Shown: in pieces, positions 16,335 through 24,978 of the stretch | Numbering within the stretch: the first letter of the stretch is position 1 | How the letters are laid out: every line of letters begins with the position of its first letter | Assembly: GCF_037201815.1 (NCBI RefSeq) | Contig: NZ_CP147407.1 | Location: forward strand, 3,604,723-3,668,722 | Length of the DNA stretch: 64,000 bases | Reading direction: 5' to 3' | Origin: Metabacillus sp. FJAT-52054 | GTDB taxonomy: Bacteria; Bacillota; Bacilli; Bacillales; Bacillaceae | Notes under the pieces: model-generated | Database searches by the model: none | What the model saw: only the letters and a program-made list of their open reading frames with translations | What the model was told of the DNA's origin: nothing | Translations under genes and position numbers: made by a program

Positions 16335-17369
16335 ATGGCAGAATACAGACGCGTAGTCAGAAAGAAGAAAAAGAAAAAATCGGTTTTTAAGCGAATGATG
16401 TTTTTTTTATTGCTCCTGCTGTTAATCGTCGGCGGATACTTCGCCTTCATGTTCGTATCAGCATGGCAGGCAGCGGACAGATCTTATGAAAGCCTTGAAC
16501 GGGGAGATAAATCCGCATTAAGGGAACAAGCGGTTGAACTTGCTAAAGATCCTGTTTCCATTCTAATAATGGGTGTAGAAGATTACTCAACCGGCGGTGA
16601 AGGCGGACGAAGCGATACACTGATTGTCATGACGCTGAATCCTAAGGAAAAATCGATGAAAATGCTGAGTATTCCCCGTGATACACTCGTTGATGTAGAA
16701 GGTCACGGCGAAACGAAAATTACTCATGCTTATTCATATGGAGGAAAAGAGTTAACGGTCCAGACGGTTGAAGATTTCCTCGATATTCCAATTGACTATT
16801 ATGCAACGGTAAACTTTAAAGCCTTTAAAAAGGTCATTGATGAACTTGGCGGCGTAGAAGTTAACGTTCCATTTGATTTTTACGAAAAAAGTGACGTAAC
16901 AAACAAGCGCATCTACTTTAAAGAGGGGAAGCAAACTCTTGATGGAGAAGAAGCCCTTGCCTATGCAAGAATGAGAAAACGCGATCCGCGCGGAGACTTT
17001 GGACGGAATGACAGACAAAAAGAAATCATTACCGCCATCATTAAGAAAGCAACCACTCCTCAAAATATTTTGAAGGTGGATGACATCGCGAATCAGATTT
17101 CAGAAAATGTTGAGACAAATCTTCGCATTTCAGAAGCGATGGGCTTCCAGCAATCCTACAGCGGATTTAAAACCGATAAGATTGATCAGCTGAAAATTGA
17201 AGGCGAAGATTTAAACTTAAACAGCGGCTATTACTATAAGCCAATTGAAGAAAAACTGGATCTCGTTAAAGAAGAACTCCAGGCGCATTTGGAACACAAA
17301 AAGGTGAGCATCCGTGAGGGGCAAAACGAAAATCCTCTTGCTGAAGAAGATTTGAATAGCGGAAACTAA
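16335..17369 (+). CDS. tagU: LytR-CpsA-Psr ligase (TagU-like)
   Basis: 344 residues: a basic cytoplasmic start (RRVVRKKKKKK), one membrane segment at about 20-43, then an extracellular LCP domain with ILIMGVEDY, RSDTLIVMTLNP, MKMLSIPRDT and EEALAYARMRKRDPRGDFGR. LCP enzymes move lipid-linked wall teichoic acid or other glycopolymers to peptidoglycan. With the ManNAc3NAcA and teichuronic-like clusters in the same window, this enzyme or a paralogue may attach those polymers. The gene ends in a clear terminator. Confidence 0.94.
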   Translation: MAEYRRVVRKKKKKKSVFKRMMFFLLLLLLIVGGYFAFMFVSAWQAADRSYESLERGDKSALREQAVELAKDPVSILIMGVEDYSTGGEGGRSDTLIVMTLNPKEKSMKMLSIPRDTLVDVEGHGETKITHAYSYGGKELTVQTVEDFLDIPIDYYATVNFKAFKKVIDELGGVEVNVPFDFYEKSDVTNKRIYFKEGKQTLDGEEALAYARMRKRDPRGDFGRNDRQKEIITAIIKKATTPQNILKVDDIANQISENVETNLRISEAMGFQQSYSGFKTDKIDQLKIEGEDLNLNSGYYYKPIEEKLDLVKEELQAHLEHKKVSIREGQNENPLAEEDLNSGN

Positions 17370-17376
17370 AGACCCA

Positions 17377-17404
17377 GGGCCTCCATTTTTAGGAGGCCTT
17401 TTCT
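17377..17404 (+). terminator. tagU terminator
   Basis: GGCCTCC ATTTTTA GGAGGCC followed by TTTTC, eight bases after the stop. Confidence 0.88.
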
Positions 17405-17601
17405 ATTCCAGCATAATAGTTATTTAGACCCCTATAATTACAAGTTCTTTTTACTCGTATTTTTTCCTTATTATTCTATAAAAATTAAAACATTAAATTA
17501 TAAGGTAAATTTCTTAACAAATAAAGACAAAAACTTTAACAATTTGTAAAAATGTGCGAATTTATACAGACATAGTATGACCTTTTTGTTAAAATAAAGA
17601 C

Positions 17602-17640
17602 AAAAATAGCCTCTGATACCAATTCAGAGGCTATTTTTTT
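17602..17640 (+). promoter_or_regulatory. Terminator-like hairpin abutting the amidase start
   Basis: A perfect 15-base stem AAAAATAGCCTCTGA/TCAGAGGCTATTTTT with a seven-base loop and an ongoing T-run. No gene ends here, because tagU already has its own terminator. The right arm contains AGAGG eight bases before TTG 17639. It could act as an attenuator or hide that ribosome site. The preceding 17405-17600 is AT-rich, presumably promoter-bearing, but I could not fix a convincing promoter. Confidence 0.6.
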
Positions 17641-20077
17641 GGGAAAATACTCACGGGAGGGAATACCAATCAAACGGAATAAATTGGTTCGTTCGTTCGT
17701 CTGTCTTAGCGTTTTGGCTACAATGCCTATTCAGCCAGGTACTGCATCTGCAGCTGAATATCCTTATACAGGAGTAACAGTTTCTGGAAGCACCAGCCTG
17801 CACAGGGGTGCAGAAAAGGATTACAAAATTACCAAGACCATCTCTTCAGCAGAATCTGTAGCTGTACTCAACGAATTCACAAATTCAGTAAATGAAACCT
17901 GGCTTCAAGTCAACCATGAAGGAACAACCGGCTGGGTAATGGAATCCCAGATTAAAGAACTCGATAAGCCTGTCCCTTTCGCATTCATCACAAGTGACGA
18001 AGCAGCGGTTCACCGCAGTGCAGAAAGCTCATCAACTGTGTCTGCCGAACCGGGAAAAAATACGATGGTTGAAATCTCAAGCAGTTTTGTAAATAAAGAG
18101 CAGGAAATTTGGTATCAAGTAAAAACCGCTGACTGGTCAGGATGGATCCATTCCGATCAAATCATGTTTAAACCGGAAGCCTTTACCGCTTACAATACAA
18201 GCAAAAATCAGGAAGTAAGAAGCGGAGCTGCTCCCAATTACAGACTGCTGCAAACCTTAAAGCAAGATGAATCCATAAAAATTACGGATTTCTTTATTAA
18301 CTCTGCCTCCGAGCCTTATTACGGAGTGGAGCTTTCCAACGGTACGAAAGGCTGGACGAAAGCCCAATCACTTACTTACTCTTACAAGGCTGCACCTGCT
18401 GCCATTCAAAAAACGGTTTATGCCAAACTGAACCCTACGAGCATTCACCGTTCAGCCGATTCTGCTGAACGCAAAGTTTACGAGGCACCTATGAATGAAG
18501 AATTAGAGATTAAGAGTGAATTTACAAACAAAGCAAATGAAAAATGGTACCAGGTTGAATATCAGACCGGAAAATATGGCTGGGTAAACAGCGCCCATAC
18601 CTCCACATCTCAGACCATTAACGGCACCTTCTATGTACAGGTATCTGAAGCCAATGTCCGCTCTGGTGCGTCAACCGATTATCGAAAACTCAGTACTTTA
18701 ACAAAAGGAACCGCAATAAAAGTGGTAGACCAATTCACTAACAGCAGCGGTGATAAATGGTACAGAGTCCAGCTCGGCAGCAGCACCTTCGGATGGGTTT
18801 CCGCCTCCCTTCTAACCGAGAAAGCCGTATATCTTAATACAAGCATGTACATCGGTACATACAAATCAGAATTAAGAAGAGGCGCAGAATTCAGGTATAC
18901 TGTGACTGAAAAACCTTCATTTGGAAGTAAAGTTACCCTTCTTTCCCAGATTATAAACAGCAAAGGGGAAACATGGCTGAACATCCAAACCTCCAGCGGA
19001 AGAAAAGGCTGGATTCCGCAATGGGAAGTCTACAAATCTCTCAGCGACCGAAACTTGGTTTATGCGAAGTCTTCTGACAGCATCCGCTGGTCAGCTTCTC
19101 TTAATCAAAAATCTGTAGCTTCAGTGAATACAGGCGACTCGCTCGTTCTCCTCAGAGAGCTGAACGGATGGTACAACGTTGAAACGTCAAAAGGCGTACG
19201 CGGCTGGATCCCGGCAGCAAGCACAGTTGCCACACCGCCAGTGAATGTAGCCATTCCTCAGGTAACACCAATGGGTGACAGTACAGAGCTTTCCTGGAAA
19301 AAGTCGAAATCGGTCAAAGTTAATTTTGATTATCTTGCCGACCGTACGGCTTACATCAGTACAAAAGAGCTTGAACTAAAGGTTCCTGATTCAGATGTAG
19401 AAGGTGTGACCATCACCCAAATCAGTGGCGCGATTAAAGTAACGCCTAAACCAGGCTATTCCATTACCGTTCATGATAAAAAGGACCGTTTTCAGCTCCT
19501 TATCCATGAAGTTGGGGTAGCAGGTAAAACGATTGTACTTGATGCAGGCCACGGCGGAAGCGATTCTGGTGCAACGGGACCTACAAAGCTCTATGAGAAG
19601 GATGTAACTTTTGCTGTCACAAGATACTTAGGGGATATTTTGAAAGAGAATGGCGCAAATGTCATTTATACAAGAACAACTGATATTAAGCCGACATTGG
19701 ATTACCGCGCAGGCGTTTCCAATAATTCAGATGCAGATATTTTCATCAGTATTCATGCGAATGCCAATCCAAACCGAAGTGCAAAAGGAACAGAAACGTA
19801 TTTTAATGTGACCACCAATCCTAATGATCAAAAGAGCAAAACTCTTTCAACGAATATTCAGCGCGAATTGGTTGAGCAAATCAATACAACCAACCGCGGA
19901 ATTAAGGAAGCCGGTTTTGTTGTCATCAGAGAAAACCAGCTGCCTAGTGCTCTGGTTGAGCTCGCATTCATCTCCAATCCTAATGAAGAGACGATGCTGC
20001 GGTCTGATGCCGTAAGAAGAAAAGCAGCACAAGGCATCTACAATGGTATAGAAGACTACTTTAACGGAGGCAACTGA
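17639..20077 (+). CDS. N-acetylmuramoyl-L-alanine amidase with seven SH3 domains (LytC position)
   Basis: A secreted amidase that cuts between MurNAc and L-Ala of peptidoglycan. After the signal peptide (cleavage near GTASAA) come seven SH3b repeats of about 65 residues to about residue 530, each ending in a GW-type motif such as TTGWVMES, SGWIHSD, KGWTKAQ, YGWVNSA, FGWVSAS, KGWIPQW and RGWIPAA. A linker domain and an Amidase_3 catalytic domain follow (VLDAGHGGSDSG, FISIHANANP, ALVELAFISN). B. subtilis LytC uses CWB2 repeats instead. The start is ambiguous: TTG 17639 lies in the hairpin T-run, while the strongest site (GGGAGG) precedes an in-frame ATC at 17669. It is first in a three-gene operon. 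Confidence 0.9.
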   Translation: MGKYSREGIPIKRNKLVRSFVCLSVLATMPIQPGTASAAEYPYTGVTVSGSTSLHRGAEKDYKITKTISSAESVAVLNEFTNSVNETWLQVNHEGTTGWVMESQIKELDKPVPFAFITSDEAAVHRSAESSSTVSAEPGKNTMVEISSSFVNKEQEIWYQVKTADWSGWIHSDQIMFKPEAFTAYNTSKNQEVRSGAAPNYRLLQTLKQDESIKITDFFINSASEPYYGVELSNGTKGWTKAQSLTYSYKAAPAAIQKTVYAKLNPTSIHRSADSAERKVYEAPMNEELEIKSEFTNKANEKWYQVEYQTGKYGWVNSAHTSTSQTINGTFYVQVSEANVRSGASTDYRKLSTLTKGTAIKVVDQFTNSSGDKWYRVQLGSSTFGWVSASLLTEKAVYLNTSMYIGTYKSELRRGAEFRYTVTEKPSFGSKVTLLSQIINSKGETWLNIQTSSGRKGWIPQWEVYKSLSDRNLVYAKSSDSIRWSASLNQKSVASVNTGDSLVLLRELNGWYNVETSKGVRGWIPAASTVATPPVNVAIPQVTPMGDSTELSWKKSKSVKVNFDYLADRTAYISTKELELKVPDSDVEGVTITQISGAIKVTPKPGYSITVHDKKDRFQLLIHEVGVAGKTIVLDAGHGGSDSGATGPTKLYEKDVTFAVTRYLGDILKENGANVIYTRTTDIKPTLDYRAGVSNNSDADIFISIHANANPNRSAKGTETYFNVTTNPNDQKSKTLSTNIQRELVEQINTTNRGIKEAGFVVIRENQLPSALVELAFISNPNEETMLRSDAVRRKAAQGIYNGIEDYFNGGN

Positions 20078-20082
20078 TCCCA

Positions 20083-20715
20083 ATGAAAAAAATGAAAATT
20101 GCCTTAATATTTGGAGCAGGAATCATAGCTGGGAGTATTTTCACTCCCCTTGCCACCTCACAAGCAAGCAGCAATCTTGTACTGGCAAGTGTAGAGTGGG
20201 TCACATCTCAGCTGACACCGATTAACAACCGGGTTGCGAGCCTTGAAAGAGAAGTTCAAACTCTGAAGCAAATGAATACAAACCCTGCATTGCCTTCAAA
20301 AGTGTATGTAAAAGCTGTAATCGCTGACGTCCACTCCGGTGCGATGGAGCATTACAGAGTACTTGCTAGTATTCCAGTTTCACAGATTCTAAACGTTTCT
20401 CAAGAAATCACTTCTGAGGACGGAAAGTATTACAGAGTGGAATACAGTACTGGCAATACCGGATGGATCCCTGCTTCTGAAGTCAGTACCGCACCTGTTG
20501 CCAAACCAGCTTCCTTTATTGTCAAAACTCCAGGAGCTGTATATAGCGGAGCATCTGTTACAGGCTACAAAAAAGTAGGTTCGGTTTCTGAAGGACAAAC
20601 CCTTAAGTATGTGAACGCCTTTAAAAACCGCTCCACAAAAGAAGTCTGGATCAACGTCCAGCTTTCAAACGGAACTAAAGGATGGGTCAAGCAGCAATCC
20701 GGCGAGGTGAAATAA
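20083..20715 (+). CDS. Secreted SH3-domain protein with coiled coil (LytA position)
   Basis: 210 residues: signal peptide (MKKMKIALIFGAGIIAGSIF, cleavage near SQASS), a short coiled coil (NNRVASLEREVQTLKQM), then two SH3b domains at about 78-140 and 146-207, ending GNTGWIPASE and GTKGWVKQQ. It has no catalytic domain and no lipobox. It sits between the amidase and the LytB-like gene with gaps of five and four bases, so it is probably an accessory or modulator of the amidase, but this is inference from context. Confidence 0.85.
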   Translation: MKKMKIALIFGAGIIAGSIFTPLATSQASSNLVLASVEWVTSQLTPINNRVASLEREVQTLKQMNTNPALPSKVYVKAVIADVHSGAMEHYRVLASIPVSQILNVSQEITSEDGKYYRVEYSTGNTGWIPASEVSTAPVAKPASFIVKTPGAVYSGASVTGYKKVGSVSEGQTLKYVNAFKNRSTKEVWINVQLSNGTKGWVKQQSGEVK

Positions 20716-20719
20716 CGCC

Positions 20720-22246
20720 ATGAATACGAAAACTCTTGTTGGAGGGGCGCTGCTGTCAGCAGCCCTCCTCTTCGGATTTAGCCCGGCTGGACAAGCCTAT
20801 GAAAAACAAACGTATGCAAATGAAACAAAAGTGCAGCTTAAGAAAGCCCCATCTCTTCAAGTTCAGCTCAACGGACTTTTTGAAGTGGAAAACCTGACCT
20901 CAAGAGAAAAAACACTTCTCGTTCCATCTGCAAATGTGACCCTTTCTGCGAGCAGCGGAACCGCTAAGCTTACTGCAGGGTCGGACTCCTATTCAGCCGG
21001 TGCAGGGTTCAGAATTTCAGAGATTGCGAACCCTCCTGAAAAATATGTGAAATTTACAAGTCCGACAGAAGTGCGGACGGGAGCTGGCGACAGTTTCGCC
21101 TCCCTTCGCACAATGAAAAAGGTTGAGGCGGCAGAATACCTTTCTGAAACCGACAGCTCAGGAGTAAAGTGGTTCAATGTACAGCTGCCAGACGGCAAAC
21201 AAGGATGGGTTTCATCCAATACATCGATTGTTGAGTCTAGCCCGCTAAGCTTATCCTTATTCAAATACAGCACCCTGCAATACCGGGGAAGCTTTGAAGC
21301 AAAAGCGGACGGCAATTTGGCAGCACTCTACAACCTTTTAAGCCTTGAAGATTATCTGAAAGGCGTTGTTCCGAATGAAATGCCGGCAAGCTGGCATCCT
21401 GAAGCCCTTAAGGCCCAGGCTATCGTAGCACGAAGCTATGCCGTTAACAGTATGGGACTCTCCAATACGGCGAAAAGCCAGGTCTATAATGGGTATACAA
21501 AAGAAGATCCCCGCTCCAATGCGGCTGTAACTGCAACAGCAGGCGTAATGGCAAAGCATAACGGCAAACCCGTTCAAACGTTTTTCTATTCAACAAGCGG
21601 CGGACAAACAGCCAATGCATGGGATGTCTGGGGATCCAGCCAAACGACCTTCCCTTATCTTAAAAGCGTAGCGGACCCATATGAATCATCCATCCACAGC
21701 AATTGGACGGACACCTTCCGCTCCTCAACGATTTTGGGAAAATTCGGATTCAACCCGGATACAACCGTTCTTTATGATATTAAAGCCATACCTACCGGGC
21801 AAAATGGAGAAATCGGCAAAGTAACGATAACAACCTCTGCCGGCAGCAAAACCATCAGCGGAAAAGAAGGCGACATACGCTCGCTTTTCCCAGTTGCGAA
21901 ATATTACAACCAGCTCCGCTCCAACTGGTTTACAATGAATCCCGTTAAGTCTTTTACGGTTAAGGGCACAGGCTCCACCGTCCAGCAGCAATTTTCCGTA
22001 ACAGGCAGCACCATCATGGCAGCTGATGGGACAACATCCACAGTACAGGGAGCACAGGTGAACATCCAAACCGCTTCCGGTCAAGTCACGCAAGAATCCG
22101 ATCCTGCCACAATTGTCATCAACGGCAAAGGCTGGGGGCACCGCATCGGCATGAGCCAATACGGCGCCAACGGCTTTGCCCAAAAGGGTTTCAAGGCAGA
22201 AGCAATCGTGCAGCATTACTTTCCTGGTACGGTTGTGGGGAAATAA
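20720..22246 (+). CDS. lytB: SpoIID/LytB-domain amidase enhancer with SH3 domain
   Basis: 508 residues with a signal peptide, an SH3b domain at about 112-172 (VRTGAGDSFASL...KQGWVSSN), and a SpoIID domain: LEDYLKGVVPNEMPASWHPEALKAQA with the family's catalytic Glu, VARSYAV, FYSTSGGQT and GHRIGMSQYGANG. SpoIID proteins are lytic transglycosylases; B. subtilis LytB is the modifier protein that stimulates LytC. Position downstream of tagU and next to the amidase matches lytABC, though with SH3 binding domains in place of CWB2. Confidence 0.92.
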   Translation: MNTKTLVGGALLSAALLFGFSPAGQAYEKQTYANETKVQLKKAPSLQVQLNGLFEVENLTSREKTLLVPSANVTLSASSGTAKLTAGSDSYSAGAGFRISEIANPPEKYVKFTSPTEVRTGAGDSFASLRTMKKVEAAEYLSETDSSGVKWFNVQLPDGKQGWVSSNTSIVESSPLSLSLFKYSTLQYRGSFEAKADGNLAALYNLLSLEDYLKGVVPNEMPASWHPEALKAQAIVARSYAVNSMGLSNTAKSQVYNGYTKEDPRSNAAVTATAGVMAKHNGKPVQTFFYSTSGGQTANAWDVWGSSQTTFPYLKSVADPYESSIHSNWTDTFRSSTILGKFGFNPDTTVLYDIKAIPTGQNGEIGKVTITTSAGSKTISGKEGDIRSLFPVAKYYNQLRSNWFTMNPVKSFTVKGTGSTVQQQFSVTGSTIMAADGTTSTVQGAQVNIQTASGQVTQESDPATIVINGKGWGHRIGMSQYGANGFAQKGFKAEAIVQHYFPGTVVGK

Positions 22247-22259
22247 GAAGTAAGAGAGG

Positions 22260-22288
22260 ACAGCCCTGGTATTTGGGGCTGTTTTTTT
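22260..22288 (+). terminator. Autolysin operon terminator
   Basis: ACAGCCC...GGGCTGT followed by TTTTTTT, starting 13 bases after the lytB-like stop. Confidence 0.9.
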
Positions 22289-22325
22289 ATTTGGGTTTGT
22301 GGTGGGGCGGGGGGTAGCGGGGGTT

Positions 22326-22871
22326 TGCACTGACCCCCGTTTCGCTAAAGCACTAAACCTCCGTCCCCGCTTCTCACCAGGCCTTGTCCCCCAGCACTTG
22401 TCGCGATTCTTGCTCTTTCCCCCACTGCGTTACCATGTTGAGGGTCAGTGCAATGCACTGACCCCCGTTTCGCTAAAGCACTAAACCTCCGTCCCCGTTC
22501 CTCACCAGTCCTTGCCCTACAGCACTTGTGGCGATTCTTTCTCTTTCCCCCACTGCGTTACCATGTTGGGGGTCAGTGCAAACAAAGGTATCCTCTTTTC
22601 AAAAGAAAACAGCGCGGCGCCTGACCCGCGCTCTATTAACGAACTATAGCTCCGGCACCTTCTTTCTAAACCCTTGGTACATAAGGCATTACAGGTCCAT
22701 GCCTCTGTCCCCAGATGCGGTGAAGCATCGCGGGACTGGCACCGTGCCTGACCCGCTTCTTACTGCCAGACTAAAGCTCCGGCACCATCACCCATAAACC
22801 CTTGCAGCCCAAGGGCTCAGAGGTATCATCCTCCATCCCCACTTGCTTTAAAGCACAGCGGGACTGGCACC
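22326..22871. repeat. Array of four 127-128 bp hairpin-ended elements
   Basis: Units at 22326-22452 and 22454-22580 are 127 bases, bounded by TGCACTGACCCCC and its inverse GGGGGTCAGTGCA (one end base varies), and nearly identical inside (CTAAACCTCCGTCCCC). Units at about 22616-22743 and 22744-22871 are 128 bases, start CCTGACCCGC and end GGGACTGGCACC. No ribosome-site-bearing ORF is present. Related units recur at 36.3 kb. The remaining 22872-22930 shows nothing else. Confidence 0.85.
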
Positions 22872-22929
22872 AAAACCAGCATTTTCTACCACCATTACAA
22901 AGCCACACCACCCTCCCCCTCCAAAATAA

Positions 22930-22956
22930 AAAACCCCCGCACACCGGCAGGGATTC
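22930..22956 (-). terminator. Lipoprotein gene terminator
   Basis: On the minus strand CCCTGC...GCGGGG (one wobble pair) followed by GTTTTTTATTTT, just past the lipoprotein stop. Confidence 0.75.
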
Positions 22957-22964
22957 TCACTTCA

Positions 22965-23426
22965 CTATTTCAAAATATCCTCTTTCGGAGACTCGTCCCC
23001 GTTAATCACATAATACCGATCCTCGTGCTTTTGAAGAATCCAAAAGTAGTTTCCGCCTATTTTTGATTCTTCAAGCACGACGGTCCAGTCCTCTTTATAT
23101 TCATCTTTCAGCATATTGACTGCTTTTTCCTTGAGCTTGCTTTTTTCAATCGGAGTAAAGGTGAATTTTTCGATTCCTCCGACTTGTTTCACTTTGTCGG
23201 AAAACATAATTTTGCTGATTTCCATGTCATCTTTGCTGATTCCTGATTTGCTGAAATGCTCGTAAAACTTATTCATATCGTCATTTTGAGCATCCATATA
23301 TACGTTTTTAACTGTTTCTGCTGCGGCTGCCATTTCTTCCTTTGCATTGGCTTCGGGGTCTTGGCATGCTGCCATGAGAACGATGGATAGGATTATCCAT
23401 ACGCTTAGGATCCATTGCTTTTTCAT
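22965..23426 (-). CDS. Secreted lipoprotein of unknown function
   Basis: 153 residues from ATG 23426 (AAAGGACG eight bases upstream; the frame is open to 23447 without a better site). The lipobox LMAAC near residue 21 predicts lipid attachment to the outer membrane face. The mature part is acidic with two helix-like stretches and a C-terminal beta pattern (WTVVLEESKIGGNYFWIL) reminiscent of NTF2/DUF4878-like lipoproteins. I cannot name it. It follows the polysaccharide operon on the same strand but after a terminator. Confidence 0.8.
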   Translation of the reverse strand: MKKQWILSVWIILSIVLMAACQDPEANAKEEMAAAAETVKNVYMDAQNDDMNKFYEHFSKSGISKDDMEISKIMFSDKVKQVGGIEKFTFTPIEKSKLKEKAVNMLKDEYKEDWTVVLEESKIGGNYFWILQKHEDRYYVINGDESPKEDILK

Positions 23427-23509
23427 CTGATTCCGTCCTTTTAACATATGATATCTCTATTATAGAGCGGACGGTACAAAAGAACTAGGTCATCTATTGT
23501 TAAAATTAT

Positions 23510-23542
23510 GTAAAGGGACCTCCCAATGGAAGGTCCCTTTAC
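23510..23542 (-). terminator. Polysaccharide operon terminator
   Basis: GTAAAGGGACCT...AGGTCCCTTTAC, a 12-base stem three bases after the polymerase stop. Confidence 0.8.
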
Positions 23543-23544
23543 AA

Positions 23545-24918
23545 TCAGGATGGCTGTTCGTCCAGCCTGTTTTTTCGGTGTTTTGAAATCATCCGGTATA
23601 GTAAAAGCAACACATATGGGGTCAGCAGAATGATTAGTACGGATACCCATAATGTGTTTAGAAGGAAATCAGCAAATCCGCCAATGACGACCCGCGGAAT
23701 GTTGACCGTAAAGAAAACGAATAAAGCTAGAAACAGCGGGTTTTTTGGAAGACGGATAAAGATCATATAGACAAGCTGAATGACAAATCCAACATAAATC
23801 GTTCCAATGATAACCCCTGCATAGCCGAAGTTTGCATAAGCTTCCGCTGCGAACAGCGTATTCAGCACCCCTGCCGTTCCCTCTTCTACCCGCTGCGGAT
23901 AGAAGACTTCCATTGCTAATCTCGCTGATCGTATCTGTTCCATATCATAGAGTCCGATCAATGATGAAGGAAGGCTTCGTCCATTTAAAAGATCCAGGCG
24001 GTCTGTAAACAAATCAAGGTGCAAGTAAAATGGAGCGACCTGGGACAATAAAATCCGGCCGATTGGTCCCCTGTTATACGATAGGAAGCTCGATGGATCC
24101 GTTACCCCTTGGATAAATACATACATTACAACTAGGAGTACCACTCCAAGGCCGCCAAGTACAGCTAAACGGAACCACGTCAGTTTGATGATTTTCAAAT
24201 AAATCAATAGCAGGAGCACCATGATGATGTAAAAGAAAATCGGTGCCTTTGATAAATCGTATACTGACAGGAACAGCGCTCCCCCGGTTGTTAGAGCAAA
24301 TAAGAAAAACCACCGGTACTGTTTCCGCTGAATAAAATAAATGAAGGTGATCATCGACAAAATTGGTGCCAGCGCAACTCCAAAGATATTGCGGATAACC
24401 GTGCTGCCTTGAAAGTCATGAGAAGCCGTAATTCGAAGCTGAGCAAGATTATCAGAACCTTTTAATAGCTCTAACAAAGGAATTGTGTCAATTTTCAGGA
24501 TCGTATAGCCAATCGCTCCCATTGAAAGCATCGTGAAAAACGCATACAGGTAAAACATCTGGTTTCCGTTTTCCTCACGATAGACAGGGGCCTCCATATA
24601 GCTCCTGAACTCTTTTTGCCCATCAAAGGATGCAAGCTTGCTCACTAAGAACATCGTGAGCGGCATGGCAACCATGATGAAGCAGATGAAGAAAAATCCC
24701 TGATAGCGGAAATAATCATCGGATAGCAGCTCTATCATGTAGTGCTCATCAATATTGAGCACAATCAGCAGAGAGCCTATAAAGGTGGAGGCAAGCAGAG
24801 AATAATAAAAGGTAATGGATATTAAGTTTGGGGTTAACAGGGACATGGAGCCTGATACTTTTCTAAACAAGATAAACGATAGAACCAGTACCGCAGCCCA
24901 AATCAAGAAATAAACCAT
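23545..24918 (-). CDS. Polysaccharide polymerase (Wzy-like membrane protein)
   Basis: 457 residues, with some 11-12 hydrophobic segments and one longer extracytoplasmic loop in the second half (about residues 285-360). This is the layout of O-antigen/EPS polymerases. Sequence motifs are weak, as always in Wzy proteins, so the call rests on topology and on lying last in an operon with a flippase (Wzx) and a Wzz-like protein. It would join lipid-linked repeat units on the outer membrane face. AAAGGAG is 14 bases from the ATG, a long spacing. Confidence 0.75.
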   Translation of the reverse strand: MVYFLIWAAVLVLSFILFRKVSGSMSLLTPNLISITFYYSLLASTFIGSLLIVLNIDEHYMIELLSDDYFRYQGFFFICFIMVAMPLTMFLVSKLASFDGQKEFRSYMEAPVYREENGNQMFYLYAFFTMLSMGAIGYTILKIDTIPLLELLKGSDNLAQLRITASHDFQGSTVIRNIFGVALAPILSMITFIYFIQRKQYRWFFLFALTTGGALFLSVYDLSKAPIFFYIIMVLLLLIYLKIIKLTWFRLAVLGGLGVVLLVVMYVFIQGVTDPSSFLSYNRGPIGRILLSQVAPFYLHLDLFTDRLDLLNGRSLPSSLIGLYDMEQIRSARLAMEVFYPQRVEEGTAGVLNTLFAAEAYANFGYAGVIIGTIYVGFVIQLVYMIFIRLPKNPLFLALFVFFTVNIPRVVIGGFADFLLNTLWVSVLIILLTPYVLLLLYRMISKHRKNRLDEQPS

Positions 24919-24948
24919 AATACGACCGTAACTCCTTTGTTTAAAAGA

Positions 24949-24974
24949 TAAGCGGGCACCACGATGCCCGCTCT
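24949..24974 (-). other. Intercistronic hairpin before the polymerase gene
   Basis: AGCGGGCA/TGCCCGCT with a six-base loop lies between the epimerase stop and the polymerase ribosome site. There is only a weak T-run, so partial termination or RNA stabilisation is possible. Confidence 0.55.
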
Positions 24975-24978
24975 AAAT

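Noticed and set aside
22299-23005. Several short plus-strand ORFs in the 127 bp repeat array
   Set aside because: They read repeat DNA, have no ribosome sites and repeat the same peptide fragments by duplication.
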